A stretch of DNA of 64,000 nucleotides from Phoronis australis (GCA_002633005.1 NMRA01000019.1:710343-774342), one strand, 5' to 3'; shown: positions 48,191 through 61,330, counted from the first letter of the stretch. Notes: a model not told the origin generated them from the letters alone. Numbers and translations are program-made.

Positions 48191-51100
48191 GTAATGATGA
48201 CAATGATAGTGATAAAATAAGCTATACTATTAACAATACTAATAGTACATGTATGTGTTAAAATAATAGTAATGATGATGATGATGATGCTGTTGATGAT
48301 AATGGTGATAAAGATGATTATGATGATTATACTAAAATAGTGCTAACAACAACAGCCATAATTATAGTTTAATAACAACAACAACAACAACAATGATAAT
48401 AATAATACCCAAGGTGAGGGGTTATCGACACTGGTTATGCGGAAGATAATATTTTATGGGTCACTGACATCTTGTAGAGACTTCGAACCCGCTTACGTTC
48501 AAACTATTCGCTACATTCATCATTTTTAATCAATTGTTCACCATGTACGAGAACCTCATAACCTCAGGGTAGAATAATCAAAAGAAGTTTCGTGCCATAA
48601 TTCGATTAGATATTCAGCCGTGTGGATTGGAGTAATCCACTAGTGGCAATTTGCAGATAATTTTCGCAATTAATACACGAATAATTTGCTTCAAGGACTG
48701 AACAGCCAAACGTTTATAAACCCTAATTGAATTATTTCCCGCGAGTGTCATATCTGCCGTTGCTTCATCTAATACCTCCTTTAACACGCATGGCTGATCT
48801 CACCTCCTCCATTTGTACGAAATTCGAATCTCACGGTAAGGCAAAACTCAGATTGAATACCTCTGTCATTCATCAACACCCGTTGTAACGGATAAAAGTT
48901 ACACTGAGGTTCTCGTTTACTTTTGAAACAGTGTCTGGAAAAGAAGAAAGGCGTCTGCCTTTAGATGTTTTGAAGTTCATTTTCATGGGTTAGATCACAA
49001 TTATGATTTGCAATCGAGTAGTCATTATTGGCAATTTTATTATGCTTTTCCGCTCAGACTTAATACAATTACATTCATCTATAATTGAGGATCTTTTCGA
49101 TTTTTGTGTAACAGTTAATAAACCATTAGCGAGCCCTTAGCTATTGACGGAGTAATTTGATAAGCGGAATTAATCAAACCACATCGAAATGTTGACGCCT
49201 TTATTTTTATTGCTTTGTGAATAAATTGTTCAGACATTTTCGACAAATCGCAAACTGAGAATTCCCTTGACTGGCATAATGTTGCGACGCCAGTTCTCGA
49301 TAACAATTAAAGAAATACACGAAAACGCTTACCAGGACATTTTGCCAAAACTATCGCACTAAAATTAGGCTATCATCCTGACACTTTGCATGATTTTTCG
49401 AAACGTATTTTTGAAAGTTCGGATTCCTTCTTATAATCGAAAGTCGAGATTAAGCACATGCGCCTGTAGGAGGAGCTGCGCAAATATTCATTAGGCGCAA
49501 ACACAATTATTGAAAACATTTGGATGGCAATAATAGATGTCGATTTGATTTTAATTAGGAGTGATTGGAAATTACAATGAACGGATAAAGAAAACACAAA
49601 AGATCCGCTTCAAGTCCTTCTTGCAAACTATTCACTGTTTGCAATGTCACTGATGAGTGAAGCTATATCATGAATATCCCAGCCGGTATATTAATCGTTT
49701 AGACTGCTAAATACTGCCGAAAATACGCTGAAACTTGTTTTCCCCAGTTGCCTATGATCTCCGTAGGTGCGTCAACGGTTGAGATTTTGGACAAAATCGG
49801 GCAGTTTGATGAATGAGAACATTTTGGATGAAACAAAATTGTAATTGGGAGATTCCTACAATGATCGGACAAAGATGAACACAGACACGCTTGACGTCAT
49901 TCATAGTATATTTCGACTGATTTGCTACCAACATCTTTGGTGCTACACTCAACCAGTACCAGCAGACCCAGACGGCATTGTTGGCTCCTCGTGACGTAGT
50001 AGATCACGTGAAAAATGGATGCGCGTTGTGTGGAATCTGTTGATTATTTTTTCTAGGGTAATGAATATGCGGATTCCGAAAGTAATTAAACAGCAAAATT
50101 AAATTTTTTTGGACATTAGGGTGGTGAGGATGGGCGTACTGATATTTAGTGATGACGTGTATGGCATTATTATGACGTGATTTGGATTCGCAAATAGGTA
50201 TAGAAATGCAGCTACATTCTGATCAAATTGTCTCAAATTTCGTCTTGGGTATTTTTCCTATTCAGATAACCAGAGGAGGGGAGAGGCAATTTAGCACTTG
50301 AAACTTTTACAAAATCATGAGTTTGGATTAATCGCTGTGCGCCAACAACAGTTGCATCCATTGTTTGCTCCCGGGGATTTGAGAAGGATTAAGAATGACC
50401 AGGTCCCTAGACCGGTAATAACTTTCAGAGTGGTTAGTTAGTTAAACCCCTACATAGAATCTGGAATAATTATTACTATTACTACTTTAAATTATATGAT
50501 TTTCATTTTATTTCATGAATGGGTCCAAAACGTCACAATAAAGTCATACTAAAGGAGCCCACGTCATTTTGAAGTTTTGGTCTCAGTCAAATAAAAGTTT
50601 AAGATCCGAAAATTAAAAATAAATGGTAGTAATTAGGCGAGATTCTTCGTTGCGCTTTCTAAGCACATTGAAAATTATTGCAGCGCTATGGACCTGATCA
50701 ATCTTAATCCTTTTCAACACCCTGGGAGCAAACAATGTGTGGACCGTTCGCGGCAAACACCGATTCATAACATGATTTACGTTGTAAACGTTCCAAGCGC
50801 TGAAATGCCTCTGAGGTTGCCCCAATAGAAAGATTAACATAGGCCTTCGAAAAGTTTGACGATGTGATGTGACCGCATTCCTATTCCTATTTGCAGGTCT
50901 AAATCGAGTCATAATTGTGCCAAATACGTCACCGCTAAACATACGTTATTCTATTGGACACCGGGAATGAACCAACAGGTGAATAAACGAGTGTAAGCTA
51001 ATATTCGACAGAATGTATTTCAGATGTGACAAATTCGTTTTGAAATCGCGCTATTATTCATTTGGAATACGAAGCAATAGGAGTTGGAGAGTTGATCTTA

Positions 51101-53439
51101 TTTAGTTTTATTATCTGCCAAGACCGACTGCATATTGAAGTTGTGTAATTATCCAATAATCAAGCGCCAAATCTAATTAAGACAATTCCACATTACAGTT
51201 ATTTGGCGAACCTAAACTGTTAATTATAGTCCAGTCACATTGTTGTGTGGAGTCATTCGTCATCATAAATATTCTTTAGGGTTCTAAATTAAACAATTAT
51301 TGGTTGGAAGTCTCCAATAATCGGTGCTAATGTGATTTTTCAAATTAGAAAAGTTAGGCATTTTTAATGATTTCAAAGCTAAATCTTGACCGGATTGTCA
51401 TAGTTGAGGCTTTGTTCATAACAGGAGAATTTAAAGGTAATAAAACTATAGGAACTGCCGATGTTTCCATTCGTGATAAGAACTTGACGTTGTTAAATAG
51501 CAGACTGACTTAATGGGTTTTCCGTGGCACTTCTAATACATGTATTGTAATTGAAAAATATGTCAATTAAGAGAAGAAAATATAATTCAAAATAACTGAC
51601 ATATACACAGTAGGAAGGGTTTAAAATCAAAGCATTTTATTTGAAAGCAAATTATATAATCAGGGCGGAACTGGTTTAATTGATCATCATTTTTCTCGGG
51701 TTTTCATTGAATTTCGTTGTACCGTGACTAAACGCTGAAGAAATAGATTGATTGGTTGTTGTTTAAGTCGATTGATAATACGTCTTTTTGGTAAACAACG
51801 AGTGCTCGCTGAAGCACGCGGATCTAAAATGCCATTTTGTCAGTCAATGGTTATTTTTTCAAAACTTGGTTAGAGTGTAAAGATATTGTTGTAATTTAGT
51901 TGTAATAAAAAGAACTATATATTTTTAGAGATTTTGTCAGTCATGAGAGAAATTTACACCATCTGTTTAAATTGAACGCCATTTCCACATCTAGAAAAAC
52001 ATAGAAACATTTCTGTATTTCGCCCTGTTTAGCTGGAGAATCAAACGAAAATAATATCGGAATTGGTCCTTTTACTCTCCTAAATTCGGCCTCATAATAT
52101 TCTTTACTGTGATAGGATTCCATTTCCGCTACCAAGGTCACAAGCAATGTCTAAACACCCCATTTTCGAAATCGCAATTTTAGGGTTGGTTGAAGTGTTT
52201 TCTTGATTAGCTGAGGATTTCGATGCTCGTGTTGGTAACGAATAGAATCGTATAATAGTAAGGAGCGTTATAAGACTAATTTTATGAGAGTAAAAGGCCT
52301 AATTCCGGGTTTTCGTTTTAATCAGCTTTAATTGTGCTCCACCGGAGCACAACCAGTAGGGCTGAAAAACCGTCGATATCCGGGCTGGAGCTGCACATCT
52401 AGGTATGATTGGAGCTAAAACTGAAAAATTATCCTCTGCAATTAAAGTCAATTGGCGTTCTTTCTAACTTCTGTGCTATGAAAAACAAAGGTTGAAATTC
52501 ACTGAACAAGAAGTTCAAATCAAATGCTAGTACTCGTACTTTGGAATATTTTTTTATAAATATTTTTCGTAACACTCTACACTTAATACATGAAGACAAG
52601 TGGAGATCCATCTTGGAAAACAGTGTTTCCACAAAAGAATTCACTCTCATTTTAAATTAATAATGTTTGCGTTCTCTTTCTAATTATTACAATAAATAAA
52701 GTAACTGTCGAAGTTTTCTTTTATTTTACAGGTATTCAAGTACCACTTAACCATGGTAATGACAACTTCTTTCAATCATAAATAATTAATTTATGTTTCA
52801 TACATATGTACACATTTGGTGTGAACAAGAATGATCACTGTCGCGCGTGTCCCACTGCAATAAAATCCAGGCGCTGTTGATGAAACAAAAAGCTGGTTGT
52901 GTTTCATAAAACTTGTGCCGTAGCCACATCCTCTCGATAAGTTTGACAGTTGCGTGACGTAACATTGTTTAACAGTTGTAACGACGGTAATGCGCGATGG
53001 TGTCGCGTTATGCATGATTTCCACGCAGCTAAAAACGTTGCAAGTCTCCTCTCCTGATAGTCCGCAAGCACAGCCTAATGGTACAAGTCGTGAAAGAATT
53101 GTCAACGCATTCCGTAGACACAAGACACTCGCGATAACGCAAGATTACGCAAGGTCACGCAGAAGTACTCGAGTGTTTCGTGAGTGCACCAGCAAAATGG
53201 AAGCCACTGAAGTGATTGGTCGGCAAGTCTAGAATGTTGAATTATGGGATAGAATTATGGTATGTTTCATTCGAGCCACAAGTGCCCCGCAAGTGCCTTG
53301 CGTCTATGTAGTCTCGAACCAAGCTCTACTAACGTTTAATTTTCGTGTGAGATCTCGCCATACTGAGCTGCGATCTGATTTGATTTGATTTAGGGATCAA
53401 CGATACTTTTTTTTAAGTTCATTCTTTTACTCATATGTT

Positions 53440-56400
53440 TTAACTTGGCGGTGATAAAGGTAAATTCGGAGATATGCTGGATTGTCCAAATCCCGGCCTG
53501 TCAATAGGTGAGTGACCTCTATCGGGCCCTGCCCAAGGTTGCAGTGTCTTCAGGGCGTGCAATGAGGCATTTGTCAAGCATAAAGGATCACGCGATTCTC
53601 CATATAAAGTCTTGCTGGCTTCAGCTTGAAGGCTCATCATAAAGCGATTGGCAGCCTGCCTTTCCGCTTCCCGCTCTTCAGCTGTTTGCCGCCTGGAAAG
53701 AAATAAAAATACACATTACTTAGGTTAGGCTACAGAGTGAAGCATTCGTGTTAGCACAACTTAAGCATAACTCTCGAAATGCACCGGTACATTGTGTTTC
53801 GCGCAACCGTAGAGTTGCTCAACCTCAGGAACACATCGCCTACCGTAGGATAAAAGAATCAGACAACTATACCAAATTTTTGGATTTGTCTTATACACAC
53901 ATCTAGGCCTAGAAGTAAATACATAAATAAATCAGATACTGGAATGCCGTGCAGTTACCGACGGATAAGAATATAAAATAGTAAAAATAGTAAAACTAAA
54001 ACGACCAGCGTCGGTACTAAAATTTATAAAAATATGACCCACGTTTCGAGCGATGCGCTGTTTGTCAAGGGTATGATACATACTGCCGAATAGATGGATT
54101 TTAATGAACCGCACAGGTGACCGCACGATGATATTCAATAATGACCGACGTTGTTCATGCTGCCTATTGCGTATCACCATTAGGTCACCTGTGCGATTTT
54201 ATTTATATCTATCTATTCGGCAGTCTGTATCATCCTTAACAAAGAGCGCATCGCTTGAAACGAGAGGAATATTTTAATACATTTAAATATATACATGTCA
54301 TTTCAAGATCGGGCTTGAGTGAGTTCGTAAAAATCGATGTATAGATAGGCATAGCTAGCACTCTCACATTTTTTCCTACAGAATGCTTTCGACAACATTT
54401 GATTATAATTGATAAGCCCTATGTTTACAGTAGTGTAACATTTTATTATAATTAATAAGCCCTATGTTTACAGTAGTGTAAACGACATAATATAGACACT
54501 CATCACATTTATTGACGAACCATCTAAATTCACATGCAAAACCTAGTTTCATATTCCTCGACGAGTTTCATGTAACTTCCCAAGTTTGAATGTCACTACT
54601 ATTAACACGCTCGAGTATAATAACAAAGTTAACGTCAACTATAAGCAAGTAACATGGCATTCGTTGGTCTTTCATTTGCCAATGGCTAGAATAATTAGCA
54701 ATAAGAATAAGACAATTCTAACTGATTTGAGCAGAAGTATGGCTACAAGGAAATTGCCATATAGGGCAACACAAGCAATCCAGGGTATAATTAATTAACA
54801 TTTATCAATTATAAAACGAACACCGGCTATATTTTATATCAAGTTAGATCTTATTAAAGGTTATTCTATTAGCAATTGAATTACGCATCACTTTTACGTT
54901 TCCGTGAGCACCTGCTGCGAATTCGTTGTTTTAACGTGGGCTATTTAATTCTCATGCCATAACGAGAAAACAAAAAGAGTGGGGACAAAACATTGATCAA
55001 ATGAGCTAGTAACTTGGCAGTAACATCTGGTCGCCAACAGACAGTCGCCACTATCTTAACAACGTGGACTCTGCGAAATTTGGGGGGACTGTAGCAAAGA
55101 GGCTTCAGGGAAGTTCAAATACCCGCCAGAGGGCAACGCCGGAATGTCTGTAGTTATCTGTCTGACAGTGCAAAATGTCCGGCGACGGAGTTGTCGACAC
55201 GTTCCTGCTGACCCCTTCCTTGGCAGTGCCCCAAGAATCACACGATGAATGAGATATAACGTGTATAATAAACAACAAGAGGTGATTTCACAGCCTACCA
55301 ACTGTGATGGTCAGATTGATCTTGGAACCTTAGTTTGTTGGAAACCGGATTTTTTAACTTCTGTGGTTGGGTTGGTCACATAGGCGGATTTAGGGGAGGC
55401 AGGGGACCCGCCCCCCCCCCCTTGGCTGCCGCCAAAAAATAAAACAGGAAGACAGCAAGAGCGTTGGTGGGTGCGCGCATGTGCGCATGAAGTCGTGCTT
55501 TACGCGGTTGCCCGAGACAAAGTGTTGGCCTCCCTTATGGTATCCTAGATCCGCCACTAGGTCAAAGTACAATTTCGGTTGCTTTTAAAATACACGAAGA
55601 GTATAATCTTTATTATTCATTATAAATGTTTAAACACTTGTCAATTGTGTCTAAATCCATTGCAATGTGTACAAGTATGATACTTTGCAGGCAATGAGTT
55701 TCAAAAAAGCGCTCGACATACATGTACGCCAACTGAAAAACGATTGCTTTAGATTCGCTCTATGTTGTAACTGGATCCGGTCAGTTTTGGATTAATAAGC
55801 AATCATTTACATGTAAAATGCTTTCTGTTGAATGTAACGATTATTTTTTATGGCTGGTCTTGAGTTTCTACAATGAATATCCCTTTTGGCTCGTTAATTA
55901 GTGAAATGATATCCAATTCATCACAAACAAAGTAAATGGCTTATGATAGGTGCATATTAATTTCATGACCTCGAAGTTCTCTTTATAATCGTGCTCAAAG
56001 TGTCTTCGTTTACAAGCCAGTCAGAATAGTCCGATTGCCTGTGGGCGACAGGTTACTAACGTACAAGTGGTATTTCGGAATCCATCTAATACAAGCAGGG
56101 CTAAAATACCCAAATGCAATGCGGTTAATTAAATGTAATAACAACAAGCTTGATAAGTTTCTTTGTGTTTGTTGAAATATAATCGATTGCTGCACGATTT
56201 TCGTGGCGTTGTGACGCAAGATCGAAAAACGCATCTGTTCCGCAATGTTCCGCCCTGACTTGCGTGTTTTGTTAATGTCTTCCACTACTAGAAAGGGTGA
56301 TTGTTTGAGATGTTTGGAAGATATTCGGCGAAATATTAACGCGGTACCTGAATACTGTTATTGAGGCATAACATTCTTACACGCCCAAAACAAATTCAGA

Positions 56401-58157
56401 AAAAGCGTGGAAGGCACTATTTGTTACTGAGAAGAGATATGTTAAAATTTGTCGAGGTTTCCGTGTCACTACGGTAGAAATTATTTGACACTATAATTTG
56501 CTAATTTTATTGTATGGTTCAGAAACAAAGGTATTGAAACAGTTCATAACAAGTTCTGCAAACATCTGTTGGCAGAAGTATTACTGAGGCATTGGTTTAC
56601 AGACCTCCAATCACACAGTAATAAAATGATATATTAAAATGTGTAATAACGCACAATATGAGGCGGAGGAATTTAATAGACCGTATTGGACTTTAAAGGT
56701 GAAGAAAGTTGCGCTTGAACATGGCTTTGGAGTGGGGTGGGTGTACCAAGGCAAAGGAGAATATTATCTATAAGTAGCGATGCACTGTAATGGACGTGTA
56801 AGATTGGGAAAATAAAACTTCCTCCGTGTCGTTAGATCTGTATAAACTCGTTAAAAATAAGACGAGAATAACAGTTGCCTACGAATGACCTCTTGTAATA
56901 CACACGACTTAAGGTTTACGGGCCTACGTCCAAGTGTTTCATTTATAGGTGGATGCAACTATCCGTTGTATATGCGCATGTCCTAATTGCGAGTTTTATG
57001 AATGTCATTGGACATGTCATTTTAGTTAATCGAATACTCCGCAACGTCTACTGCTTTATAACGGATCAATCAAGTGTTAGTCACATAAAATAATAAAAAT
57101 CACCCATACGTTTTTGCTCAGACGCTTCACACGCCCCTAATTTTAGATATAGGCGCTGCTTCACACATGGGAGCTTGGAATAAATATGCGTATATATATG
57201 GTTAACAAAAACAGTGTCAACTCAAGAAACATGCGTGTTTTGTGGTGATAATCAAATGCCGTGAAATTAGAGTCGTTTTAGCTTCTAGTTTGTATATTCT
57301 TTTCGCTGTCTGGTTTTTGTCACTATATGCGAGAAAGACGAAAATCCATGCGACATAAGTCTTTTACGCGTGTATAAACCACTACCCATATTTCAACATA
57401 GGTGATATAACCTACTTACAAATGTACATTCTAAAATTAGACTGTGTACTGGAGACCTCGGCGTACAGTTGCTTTAAATAGAATTTACTATCCTGATGTA
57501 CGAAAACTCGTTATTCACGCATTGACAAGCTCACAAAAATGAGCACAGACAGGCCCACTGAAGCAGTCGTTAACGAACACTCCTGCGGGAAAATATCAGT
57601 TCCCGTTTACTGACTGGCCAAATATTAACTACTGGAGAACTTCTCTTAAATTTCAAGTAGCTATCACCCCTTAAACTAGTCGGTGGCGACAAATGTGGCC
57701 TGTGGTGGTTGAAAAAAGACGTTGAATGTATTTCATACGCATGACGTCCATAGCAACAGTTTAACAATGACACGTGACACCGACAGCGTTTAAGTTGATA
57801 TTACTAACTCTCTACGATCTCATATTACATCACGCAATCGCAAACTATTTCTCATGTGACGGTGTCGTTTTATGTTGGTCTAAAGCAGAAACTTATTTGA
57901 AGAAAATCCTTGAAATGGAACAAATCCCGCGAAAGTTTACCTCCATTTGGTCCTCCTATTTTGAAACCAAGTTTTCACTTGTGCATCTGTCATTTTGAGG
58001 GACTTTGCTAGACTTGATCGTTCGGCCGAAGCGAGATATTTTTGTCGGTGAAATCGCTTTTCTAATTCAACGATTTGAAGCCTTGAAAAGGACGTTCGTG
58101 GTTTTTTCCTCTTTGGTGGAGTTCTGTTCTGATACGGGTGTCCTATACGTCTCGTCA
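53440..58157 (-). CDS. TLX: TLX (HOX11) homeobox transcription factor, exons 2 and 3 (partial)
   Basis: Exons on the complement: 57941-58157 (217 bases) and 53440-53692. They are joined across a 4.2 kb intron with TGGAG|GTAAAC donor and TTTCTTTCCAG acceptor, phase 2. The first encodes [20 protein letters not shown] and then a homeodomain with [19 protein letters not shown] and [18 protein letters not shown]. Threonine at homeodomain position 47 (VKTWFQN) is diagnostic of the TLX/HOX11 class. The intron splits the homeodomain just after TKW. The last exon begins [20 protein letters not shown], contains the conserved [20 protein letters not shown] and ends PLSPPS before TAA. The upstream exon should hold the N-terminal EH1 repressor motif. 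I could not find it up to 64000, so it is probably outside the window. TLX proteins are DNA-binding developmental regulators, notably in neuronal fate, and TLX belongs to the NK-linked homeobox genes. Confidence 0.95.
54042..54262. mobile_element. Fold-back inverted-repeat element in the TLX intron
   Basis: The left arm (54042-54122) and right arm (54183-54262) are inverted copies. Shared blocks are GCGATGCGCT, TACTGCCGAATAGA (left) against TCTATTCGGCAGTCTGTATC (right), and a perfect GCACAGGTGACC/GGTCACCTGTGC pair. The loop is about 60 bases. Noncoding. A TGAC-hairpin-CGAAAC arrangement in the arms faintly recalls a hammerhead core but lacks the canonical CTGANGA. Confidence 0.7.
54394..54482. 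repeat. 43-bp tandem duplication in the TLX intron
   Basis: Two copies of a unit containing TTATAATTRATAAGCCCTAT then GTTTACAGTAGTGTAA, starting at 54394 and 54437. They differ by a few bases. Confidence 0.9.
55381..55560. mobile_element. Short MITE with GGCGGAT terminal repeats
   Basis: The left end is TAGGCGGATTTAGGGGAGG. The right end on the opposite strand is CTAGTGGCGGATCTAGGATA. Ends of this type (GTGGCGGATCTAGG) are common in hAT-like MITEs. A clean 8-base target duplication was not found. It lies in the TLX intron and includes a C-rich run. Confidence 0.55.
56290..57940 (-). other. TLX: TLX intron, distal part
   Basis: AT-rich intronic sequence directly 3' (transcript sense) of the homeobox exon. 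I see no second coding segment or repeat array here. Confidence 0.4.
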
Positions 58158-59070
58158 CTGAAAAGAATTAGGAAGGTGTTAAAGCATGCGGAACTGATTA
58201 CAGAAAAAAAATCGAGAGAAATGATTTGTCCGTTATTAAGTCAAAACAACAAAAAATGTCGATTGGGGTATTCGAAACAAAAACAGCCCAATAGAAAATA
58301 TGAAGACTATGTCCTGTCCAAAAATGCTTCGAAAGTTGAAAAATGGCCAATGCACTTTCCAGGTTAGGGGTGTAAATATGTGATTGCAAACTTTGCAGTA
58401 ATCTCCCTCTATTGAGGCTCGTACACTCCATTTTGCCTTACAGTTTCTCGGAAAAACTTCACTATTATTCTTACATGTGCCGGCCTACAATGTTGCAGTA
58501 ATGTCAGTTAATAAAATGATAATCAACTGCCAAATCGCACGCATTTCCTATACAGATACCGAATGGAATTTTGGTCTTATGTTAATTACTTTTCTAATTG
58601 AAAAATCCTGCCCACACGCTAAATTATGAAAACAAAATGTAAATGCCTGTATCGGGTAGACACTGGTTTTAACCTTTATTACGAAAAGTTTGATCCGTAC
58701 GTCACCGTGTGTCGTGCTTAATTCGGAATTAAAATTAAAAAGAAAATAACTTAATAATTTATGACGATAGATAGCGGCCTTGACCTTTTGCATGTGCTTT
58801 AAGGAACTGTTGGTGTCGCACTTTCCATAAGTACAGTTCGTTTCTTTAACGCTGGTCTTACGATTTGTCTTTGAATTTGTTTTGGTTGTTGCTTAGACAA
58901 ATAGCATTCCTTATAAAGAACTTGGTGACAGAACATTATCGATGGCAAGGTTGCTGCCACCGACGTCCACGTCCACATTAGCAGGGAGTCACTCTAGCTA
59001 TAATCAGATAACGACAGCGGGACAAAAATTGAGAGAAGGTTTTTTTTAAATCCGTTGTGTTTTTTGTGGT
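58158..59070 (-). other. Sequence upstream of the TLX homeobox exon
   Basis: It starts at the acceptor CCTAATTCTTTTCAG (on the - strand) and shows no coding match to a TLX N-terminus. It is presumably TLX intron 1. Confidence 0.45.
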
Positions 59071-60350
59071 TTGCATCAATTCTCACCGTTTTCTGTCAGA
59101 CATTCGCTAAAATCAATTCTGGTGATTTTACCCAACTACAGATTTAGACGTGTTCTACCATCGGTAAACCAGAGGCCCGTGCATAATCTATTGTTAGACC
59201 ATTTCAATGACATAACCTCGAAACATATACTTCCTTTCAGGACACGGATATTCCCATCAGTACCCCTGGATACTTCAAAAAGCCTTGATAATGGAACTTC
59301 TGAGGGTTGTCTGCTTATTGAACTTTCGAAAGCGTTTGACTACTTGTCACACAAAGCGCTTTTTTCAAGACAGTACGCTTACGGTATTTCTCTCGAGAGT
59401 AGCCACCTTCTTCATAATGTGAAAAGAGGCAACGTGAAGGAAAGAAGTAAATTGGAAAATGACTTCAAAGGAATCTACAAAGCTCTTTACATGGTCCCTT
59501 CTATTTGACATATTTAAATGACTTTTTACTACCTGTCTGCAGACGACAAAACTAACACTACAATGTTTTTGCATGAAAAGTTATTAGTTATCCGGGAAAA
59601 CATAACTCTGTCAATAGACTGGTTTGAATCAAAGCACATGGTCGTAAACACAGAACAATTCCAAGGACTCTTTTTGATAAAAGATACACCGCTCAATGAT
59701 TTGATAGTAAAAACATATACTTCAATGTCCACAAATTGTCAAGGTTCTTCCTGTATATATTGACAACAAATTAAGTTGTGATACCCACATCGATCACACA
59801 ATGTAAAGAAGTGCCTTCCGTTTGAGGCGTTTCTTCCAAACAAATGATTTCCATACATTCTCGGGATCCTACGTCAGATACTGTGCTACTGAATAGTTCT
59901 GTCATAGTATTTCAAATTGAAGGAAGATTGAACCATTTTCACGCAGAGCTCTTCGCTTGTTTTTAAGTTGTACCTCAAGTTACAATGAACTTTTGTTCAG
60001 AGCAAACTGCTTGCCAGTAGTCTTTGAACCGTGGACGCATCTGTACATTGATGGTTCTAAGCATCTAGACGAAACTGGTCAATGTAGCTTGCGGAAAATA
60101 TTATTTCATTTTCAAAAATAGTCCCTGCTCTTAAGAAACGAATGTATTTTCACTGTCCGGACTTCCATGCAAAAAGATTTGGCTCCAGCTCTTTGCTTTA
60201 TGAAGGTGTGAAACTTTAAAATGATCTTCCAAATACGTTGAATAAATTGATAACGCAGACTGTCTCGAATCAGTTAAAAACATCCTTTACTATACGATTG
60301 GAAATCGTGAAACATGCAGATTACTTCTTTAGATTTTTAGGGTGATGAAA
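59071..60350 (+). pseudogene. Decayed LINE reverse transcriptase
   Basis: Broken frames on the + strand keep the order of a non-LTR reverse transcriptase. LIELSKAFDYLSHKALFSRQ (DxSKAFD-type motif A region) comes first. Then, after a frame break, come LSADDKTNT (ADD catalytic motif) and NITLSIDWFESKHMVVNTEQ. Later parts (59760-60350) are interrupted by several stops. It appears to be an inactive old copy, more decayed than the LINE at 33172. It lies within presumed TLX intron 1. Confidence 0.75.
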
Positions 60351-60690
60351 CTCTAGATTAACTAAGTACTGTATGCTTTGACATGTTAGGTAGGAATCTA
60401 TTGTTATGTAAGTAATGTATTGATTTTTCACAAAATTTTGTTTTAGGTTTAAATTTGTGATCGGCAACTAGTTGTTGAGCTAATGTTTATTGTTATATTT
60501 CTCCGATTTAAAATACATTCTTTCTCTGCTCCATCTCGAGTACTCTACTAGTACTCAACTTTTACAGCTAAAGGGGCAATAAACCGGTGCGCCATCTGTT
60601 GATTAGACTACTCGTCGTTAGAAAAGCGGGAAATGAGAATGGTTTCAAGGCTTGAGAAGAACTGACAATTCATCGCTTTACTTGAGACTG

Positions 60691-60939
60691 GGCACATGGG
60701 GTATTGAAAAGGCACATGGGGGTATTGCAAAGGCACATGGAGTATTGCAAAGGCACATAGAGTATTGCAAAGGCACATGGAGTATTGCAAAGGCACATGG
60801 GGTATTGCAAAGGCCCATAAAGTATTGCAAAGGCACATGGAGTATTGCAAAGGCACATGGAGTATTGCAAAGGCACATGGGGGTATTGCAAAGGCACATA
60901 GAGTATTGCAAAGGCACGTGGAGTACTGCAAAGGCACAT
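60691..60939. repeat. 20-bp minisatellite, 12 full copies
   Basis: The unit is GGCACATGGAGTATTGCAAA. Two copies have one extra G (21 bases), and others carry single substitutions. It opens overlapping frames on both strands with Cys/Ala/His-rich peptides that are artefacts. Confidence 0.96.
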
Positions 60940-61199
60940 TTCATTCACCAGAAGGAAGTATAATAACTGGAATTGCTAATATTTTTGCAGTTTAGTAATT
61001 GAAAGTACTGCAAAATCTTGTGTCGAACTCTAAATAGGGAGGGCAAGCAATTTTCCAATAAAGTAGAAATTTGAGGTGGTTGGTAGCTATATATATGGTG
61101 TGCACACGATTCGTAGTTTAGTTGTTGACATTACTGCAAAAAACTTTGGTTCGATATCTTTTTGGGCGTCACATAGTATATGCATGTGTATACATGCGC

Positions 61200-61330
61200 G
61201 AACTCAGGGTGGCTAGGGGTGTCGAACGAGCCCCCCTCATTTGGCGAAGTGGGCAAAAAGGCCCACTTCTAAGAAACAAAAACTCCGAAAAAGTAGAAAA
61301 CGAGACAAACGTCCACTAAAAAGCCATGAA
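61200..61330. repeat. Interspersed repeat, family 2
   Basis: It contains GTCGAACGAGCCCCCCTCAT and TTGGCGAAGTGGGCAAAAAG, paralleling the copy at 37447-37580. Noncoding. Confidence 0.65.

Larger units (their letters stand above)
45433..53439. other. Gene-poor interval between PIGS and TLX
   Basis: Eight kilobases without a supported coding exon. Trinucleotide microsatellites cluster at 47036-47147, 48117-48188 and 48266-48408. From about 48.6 to 52.7 kb the sequence is AT-rich, with frequent TAATTA/CAATTA-type sites and few recognisable repeats. That is what regulatory DNA of a homeobox gene could look like, but composition alone does not show function. Confidence 0.4.

Noticed and set aside
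47955-48203. Poly-leucine open frame (-)
   Set aside because: It is the AAT microsatellite read on the opposite strand.
60608-60995. Several overlapping Cys/Ala/His-rich frames on both strands
   Set aside because: They are all translations of the 20-bp minisatellite.
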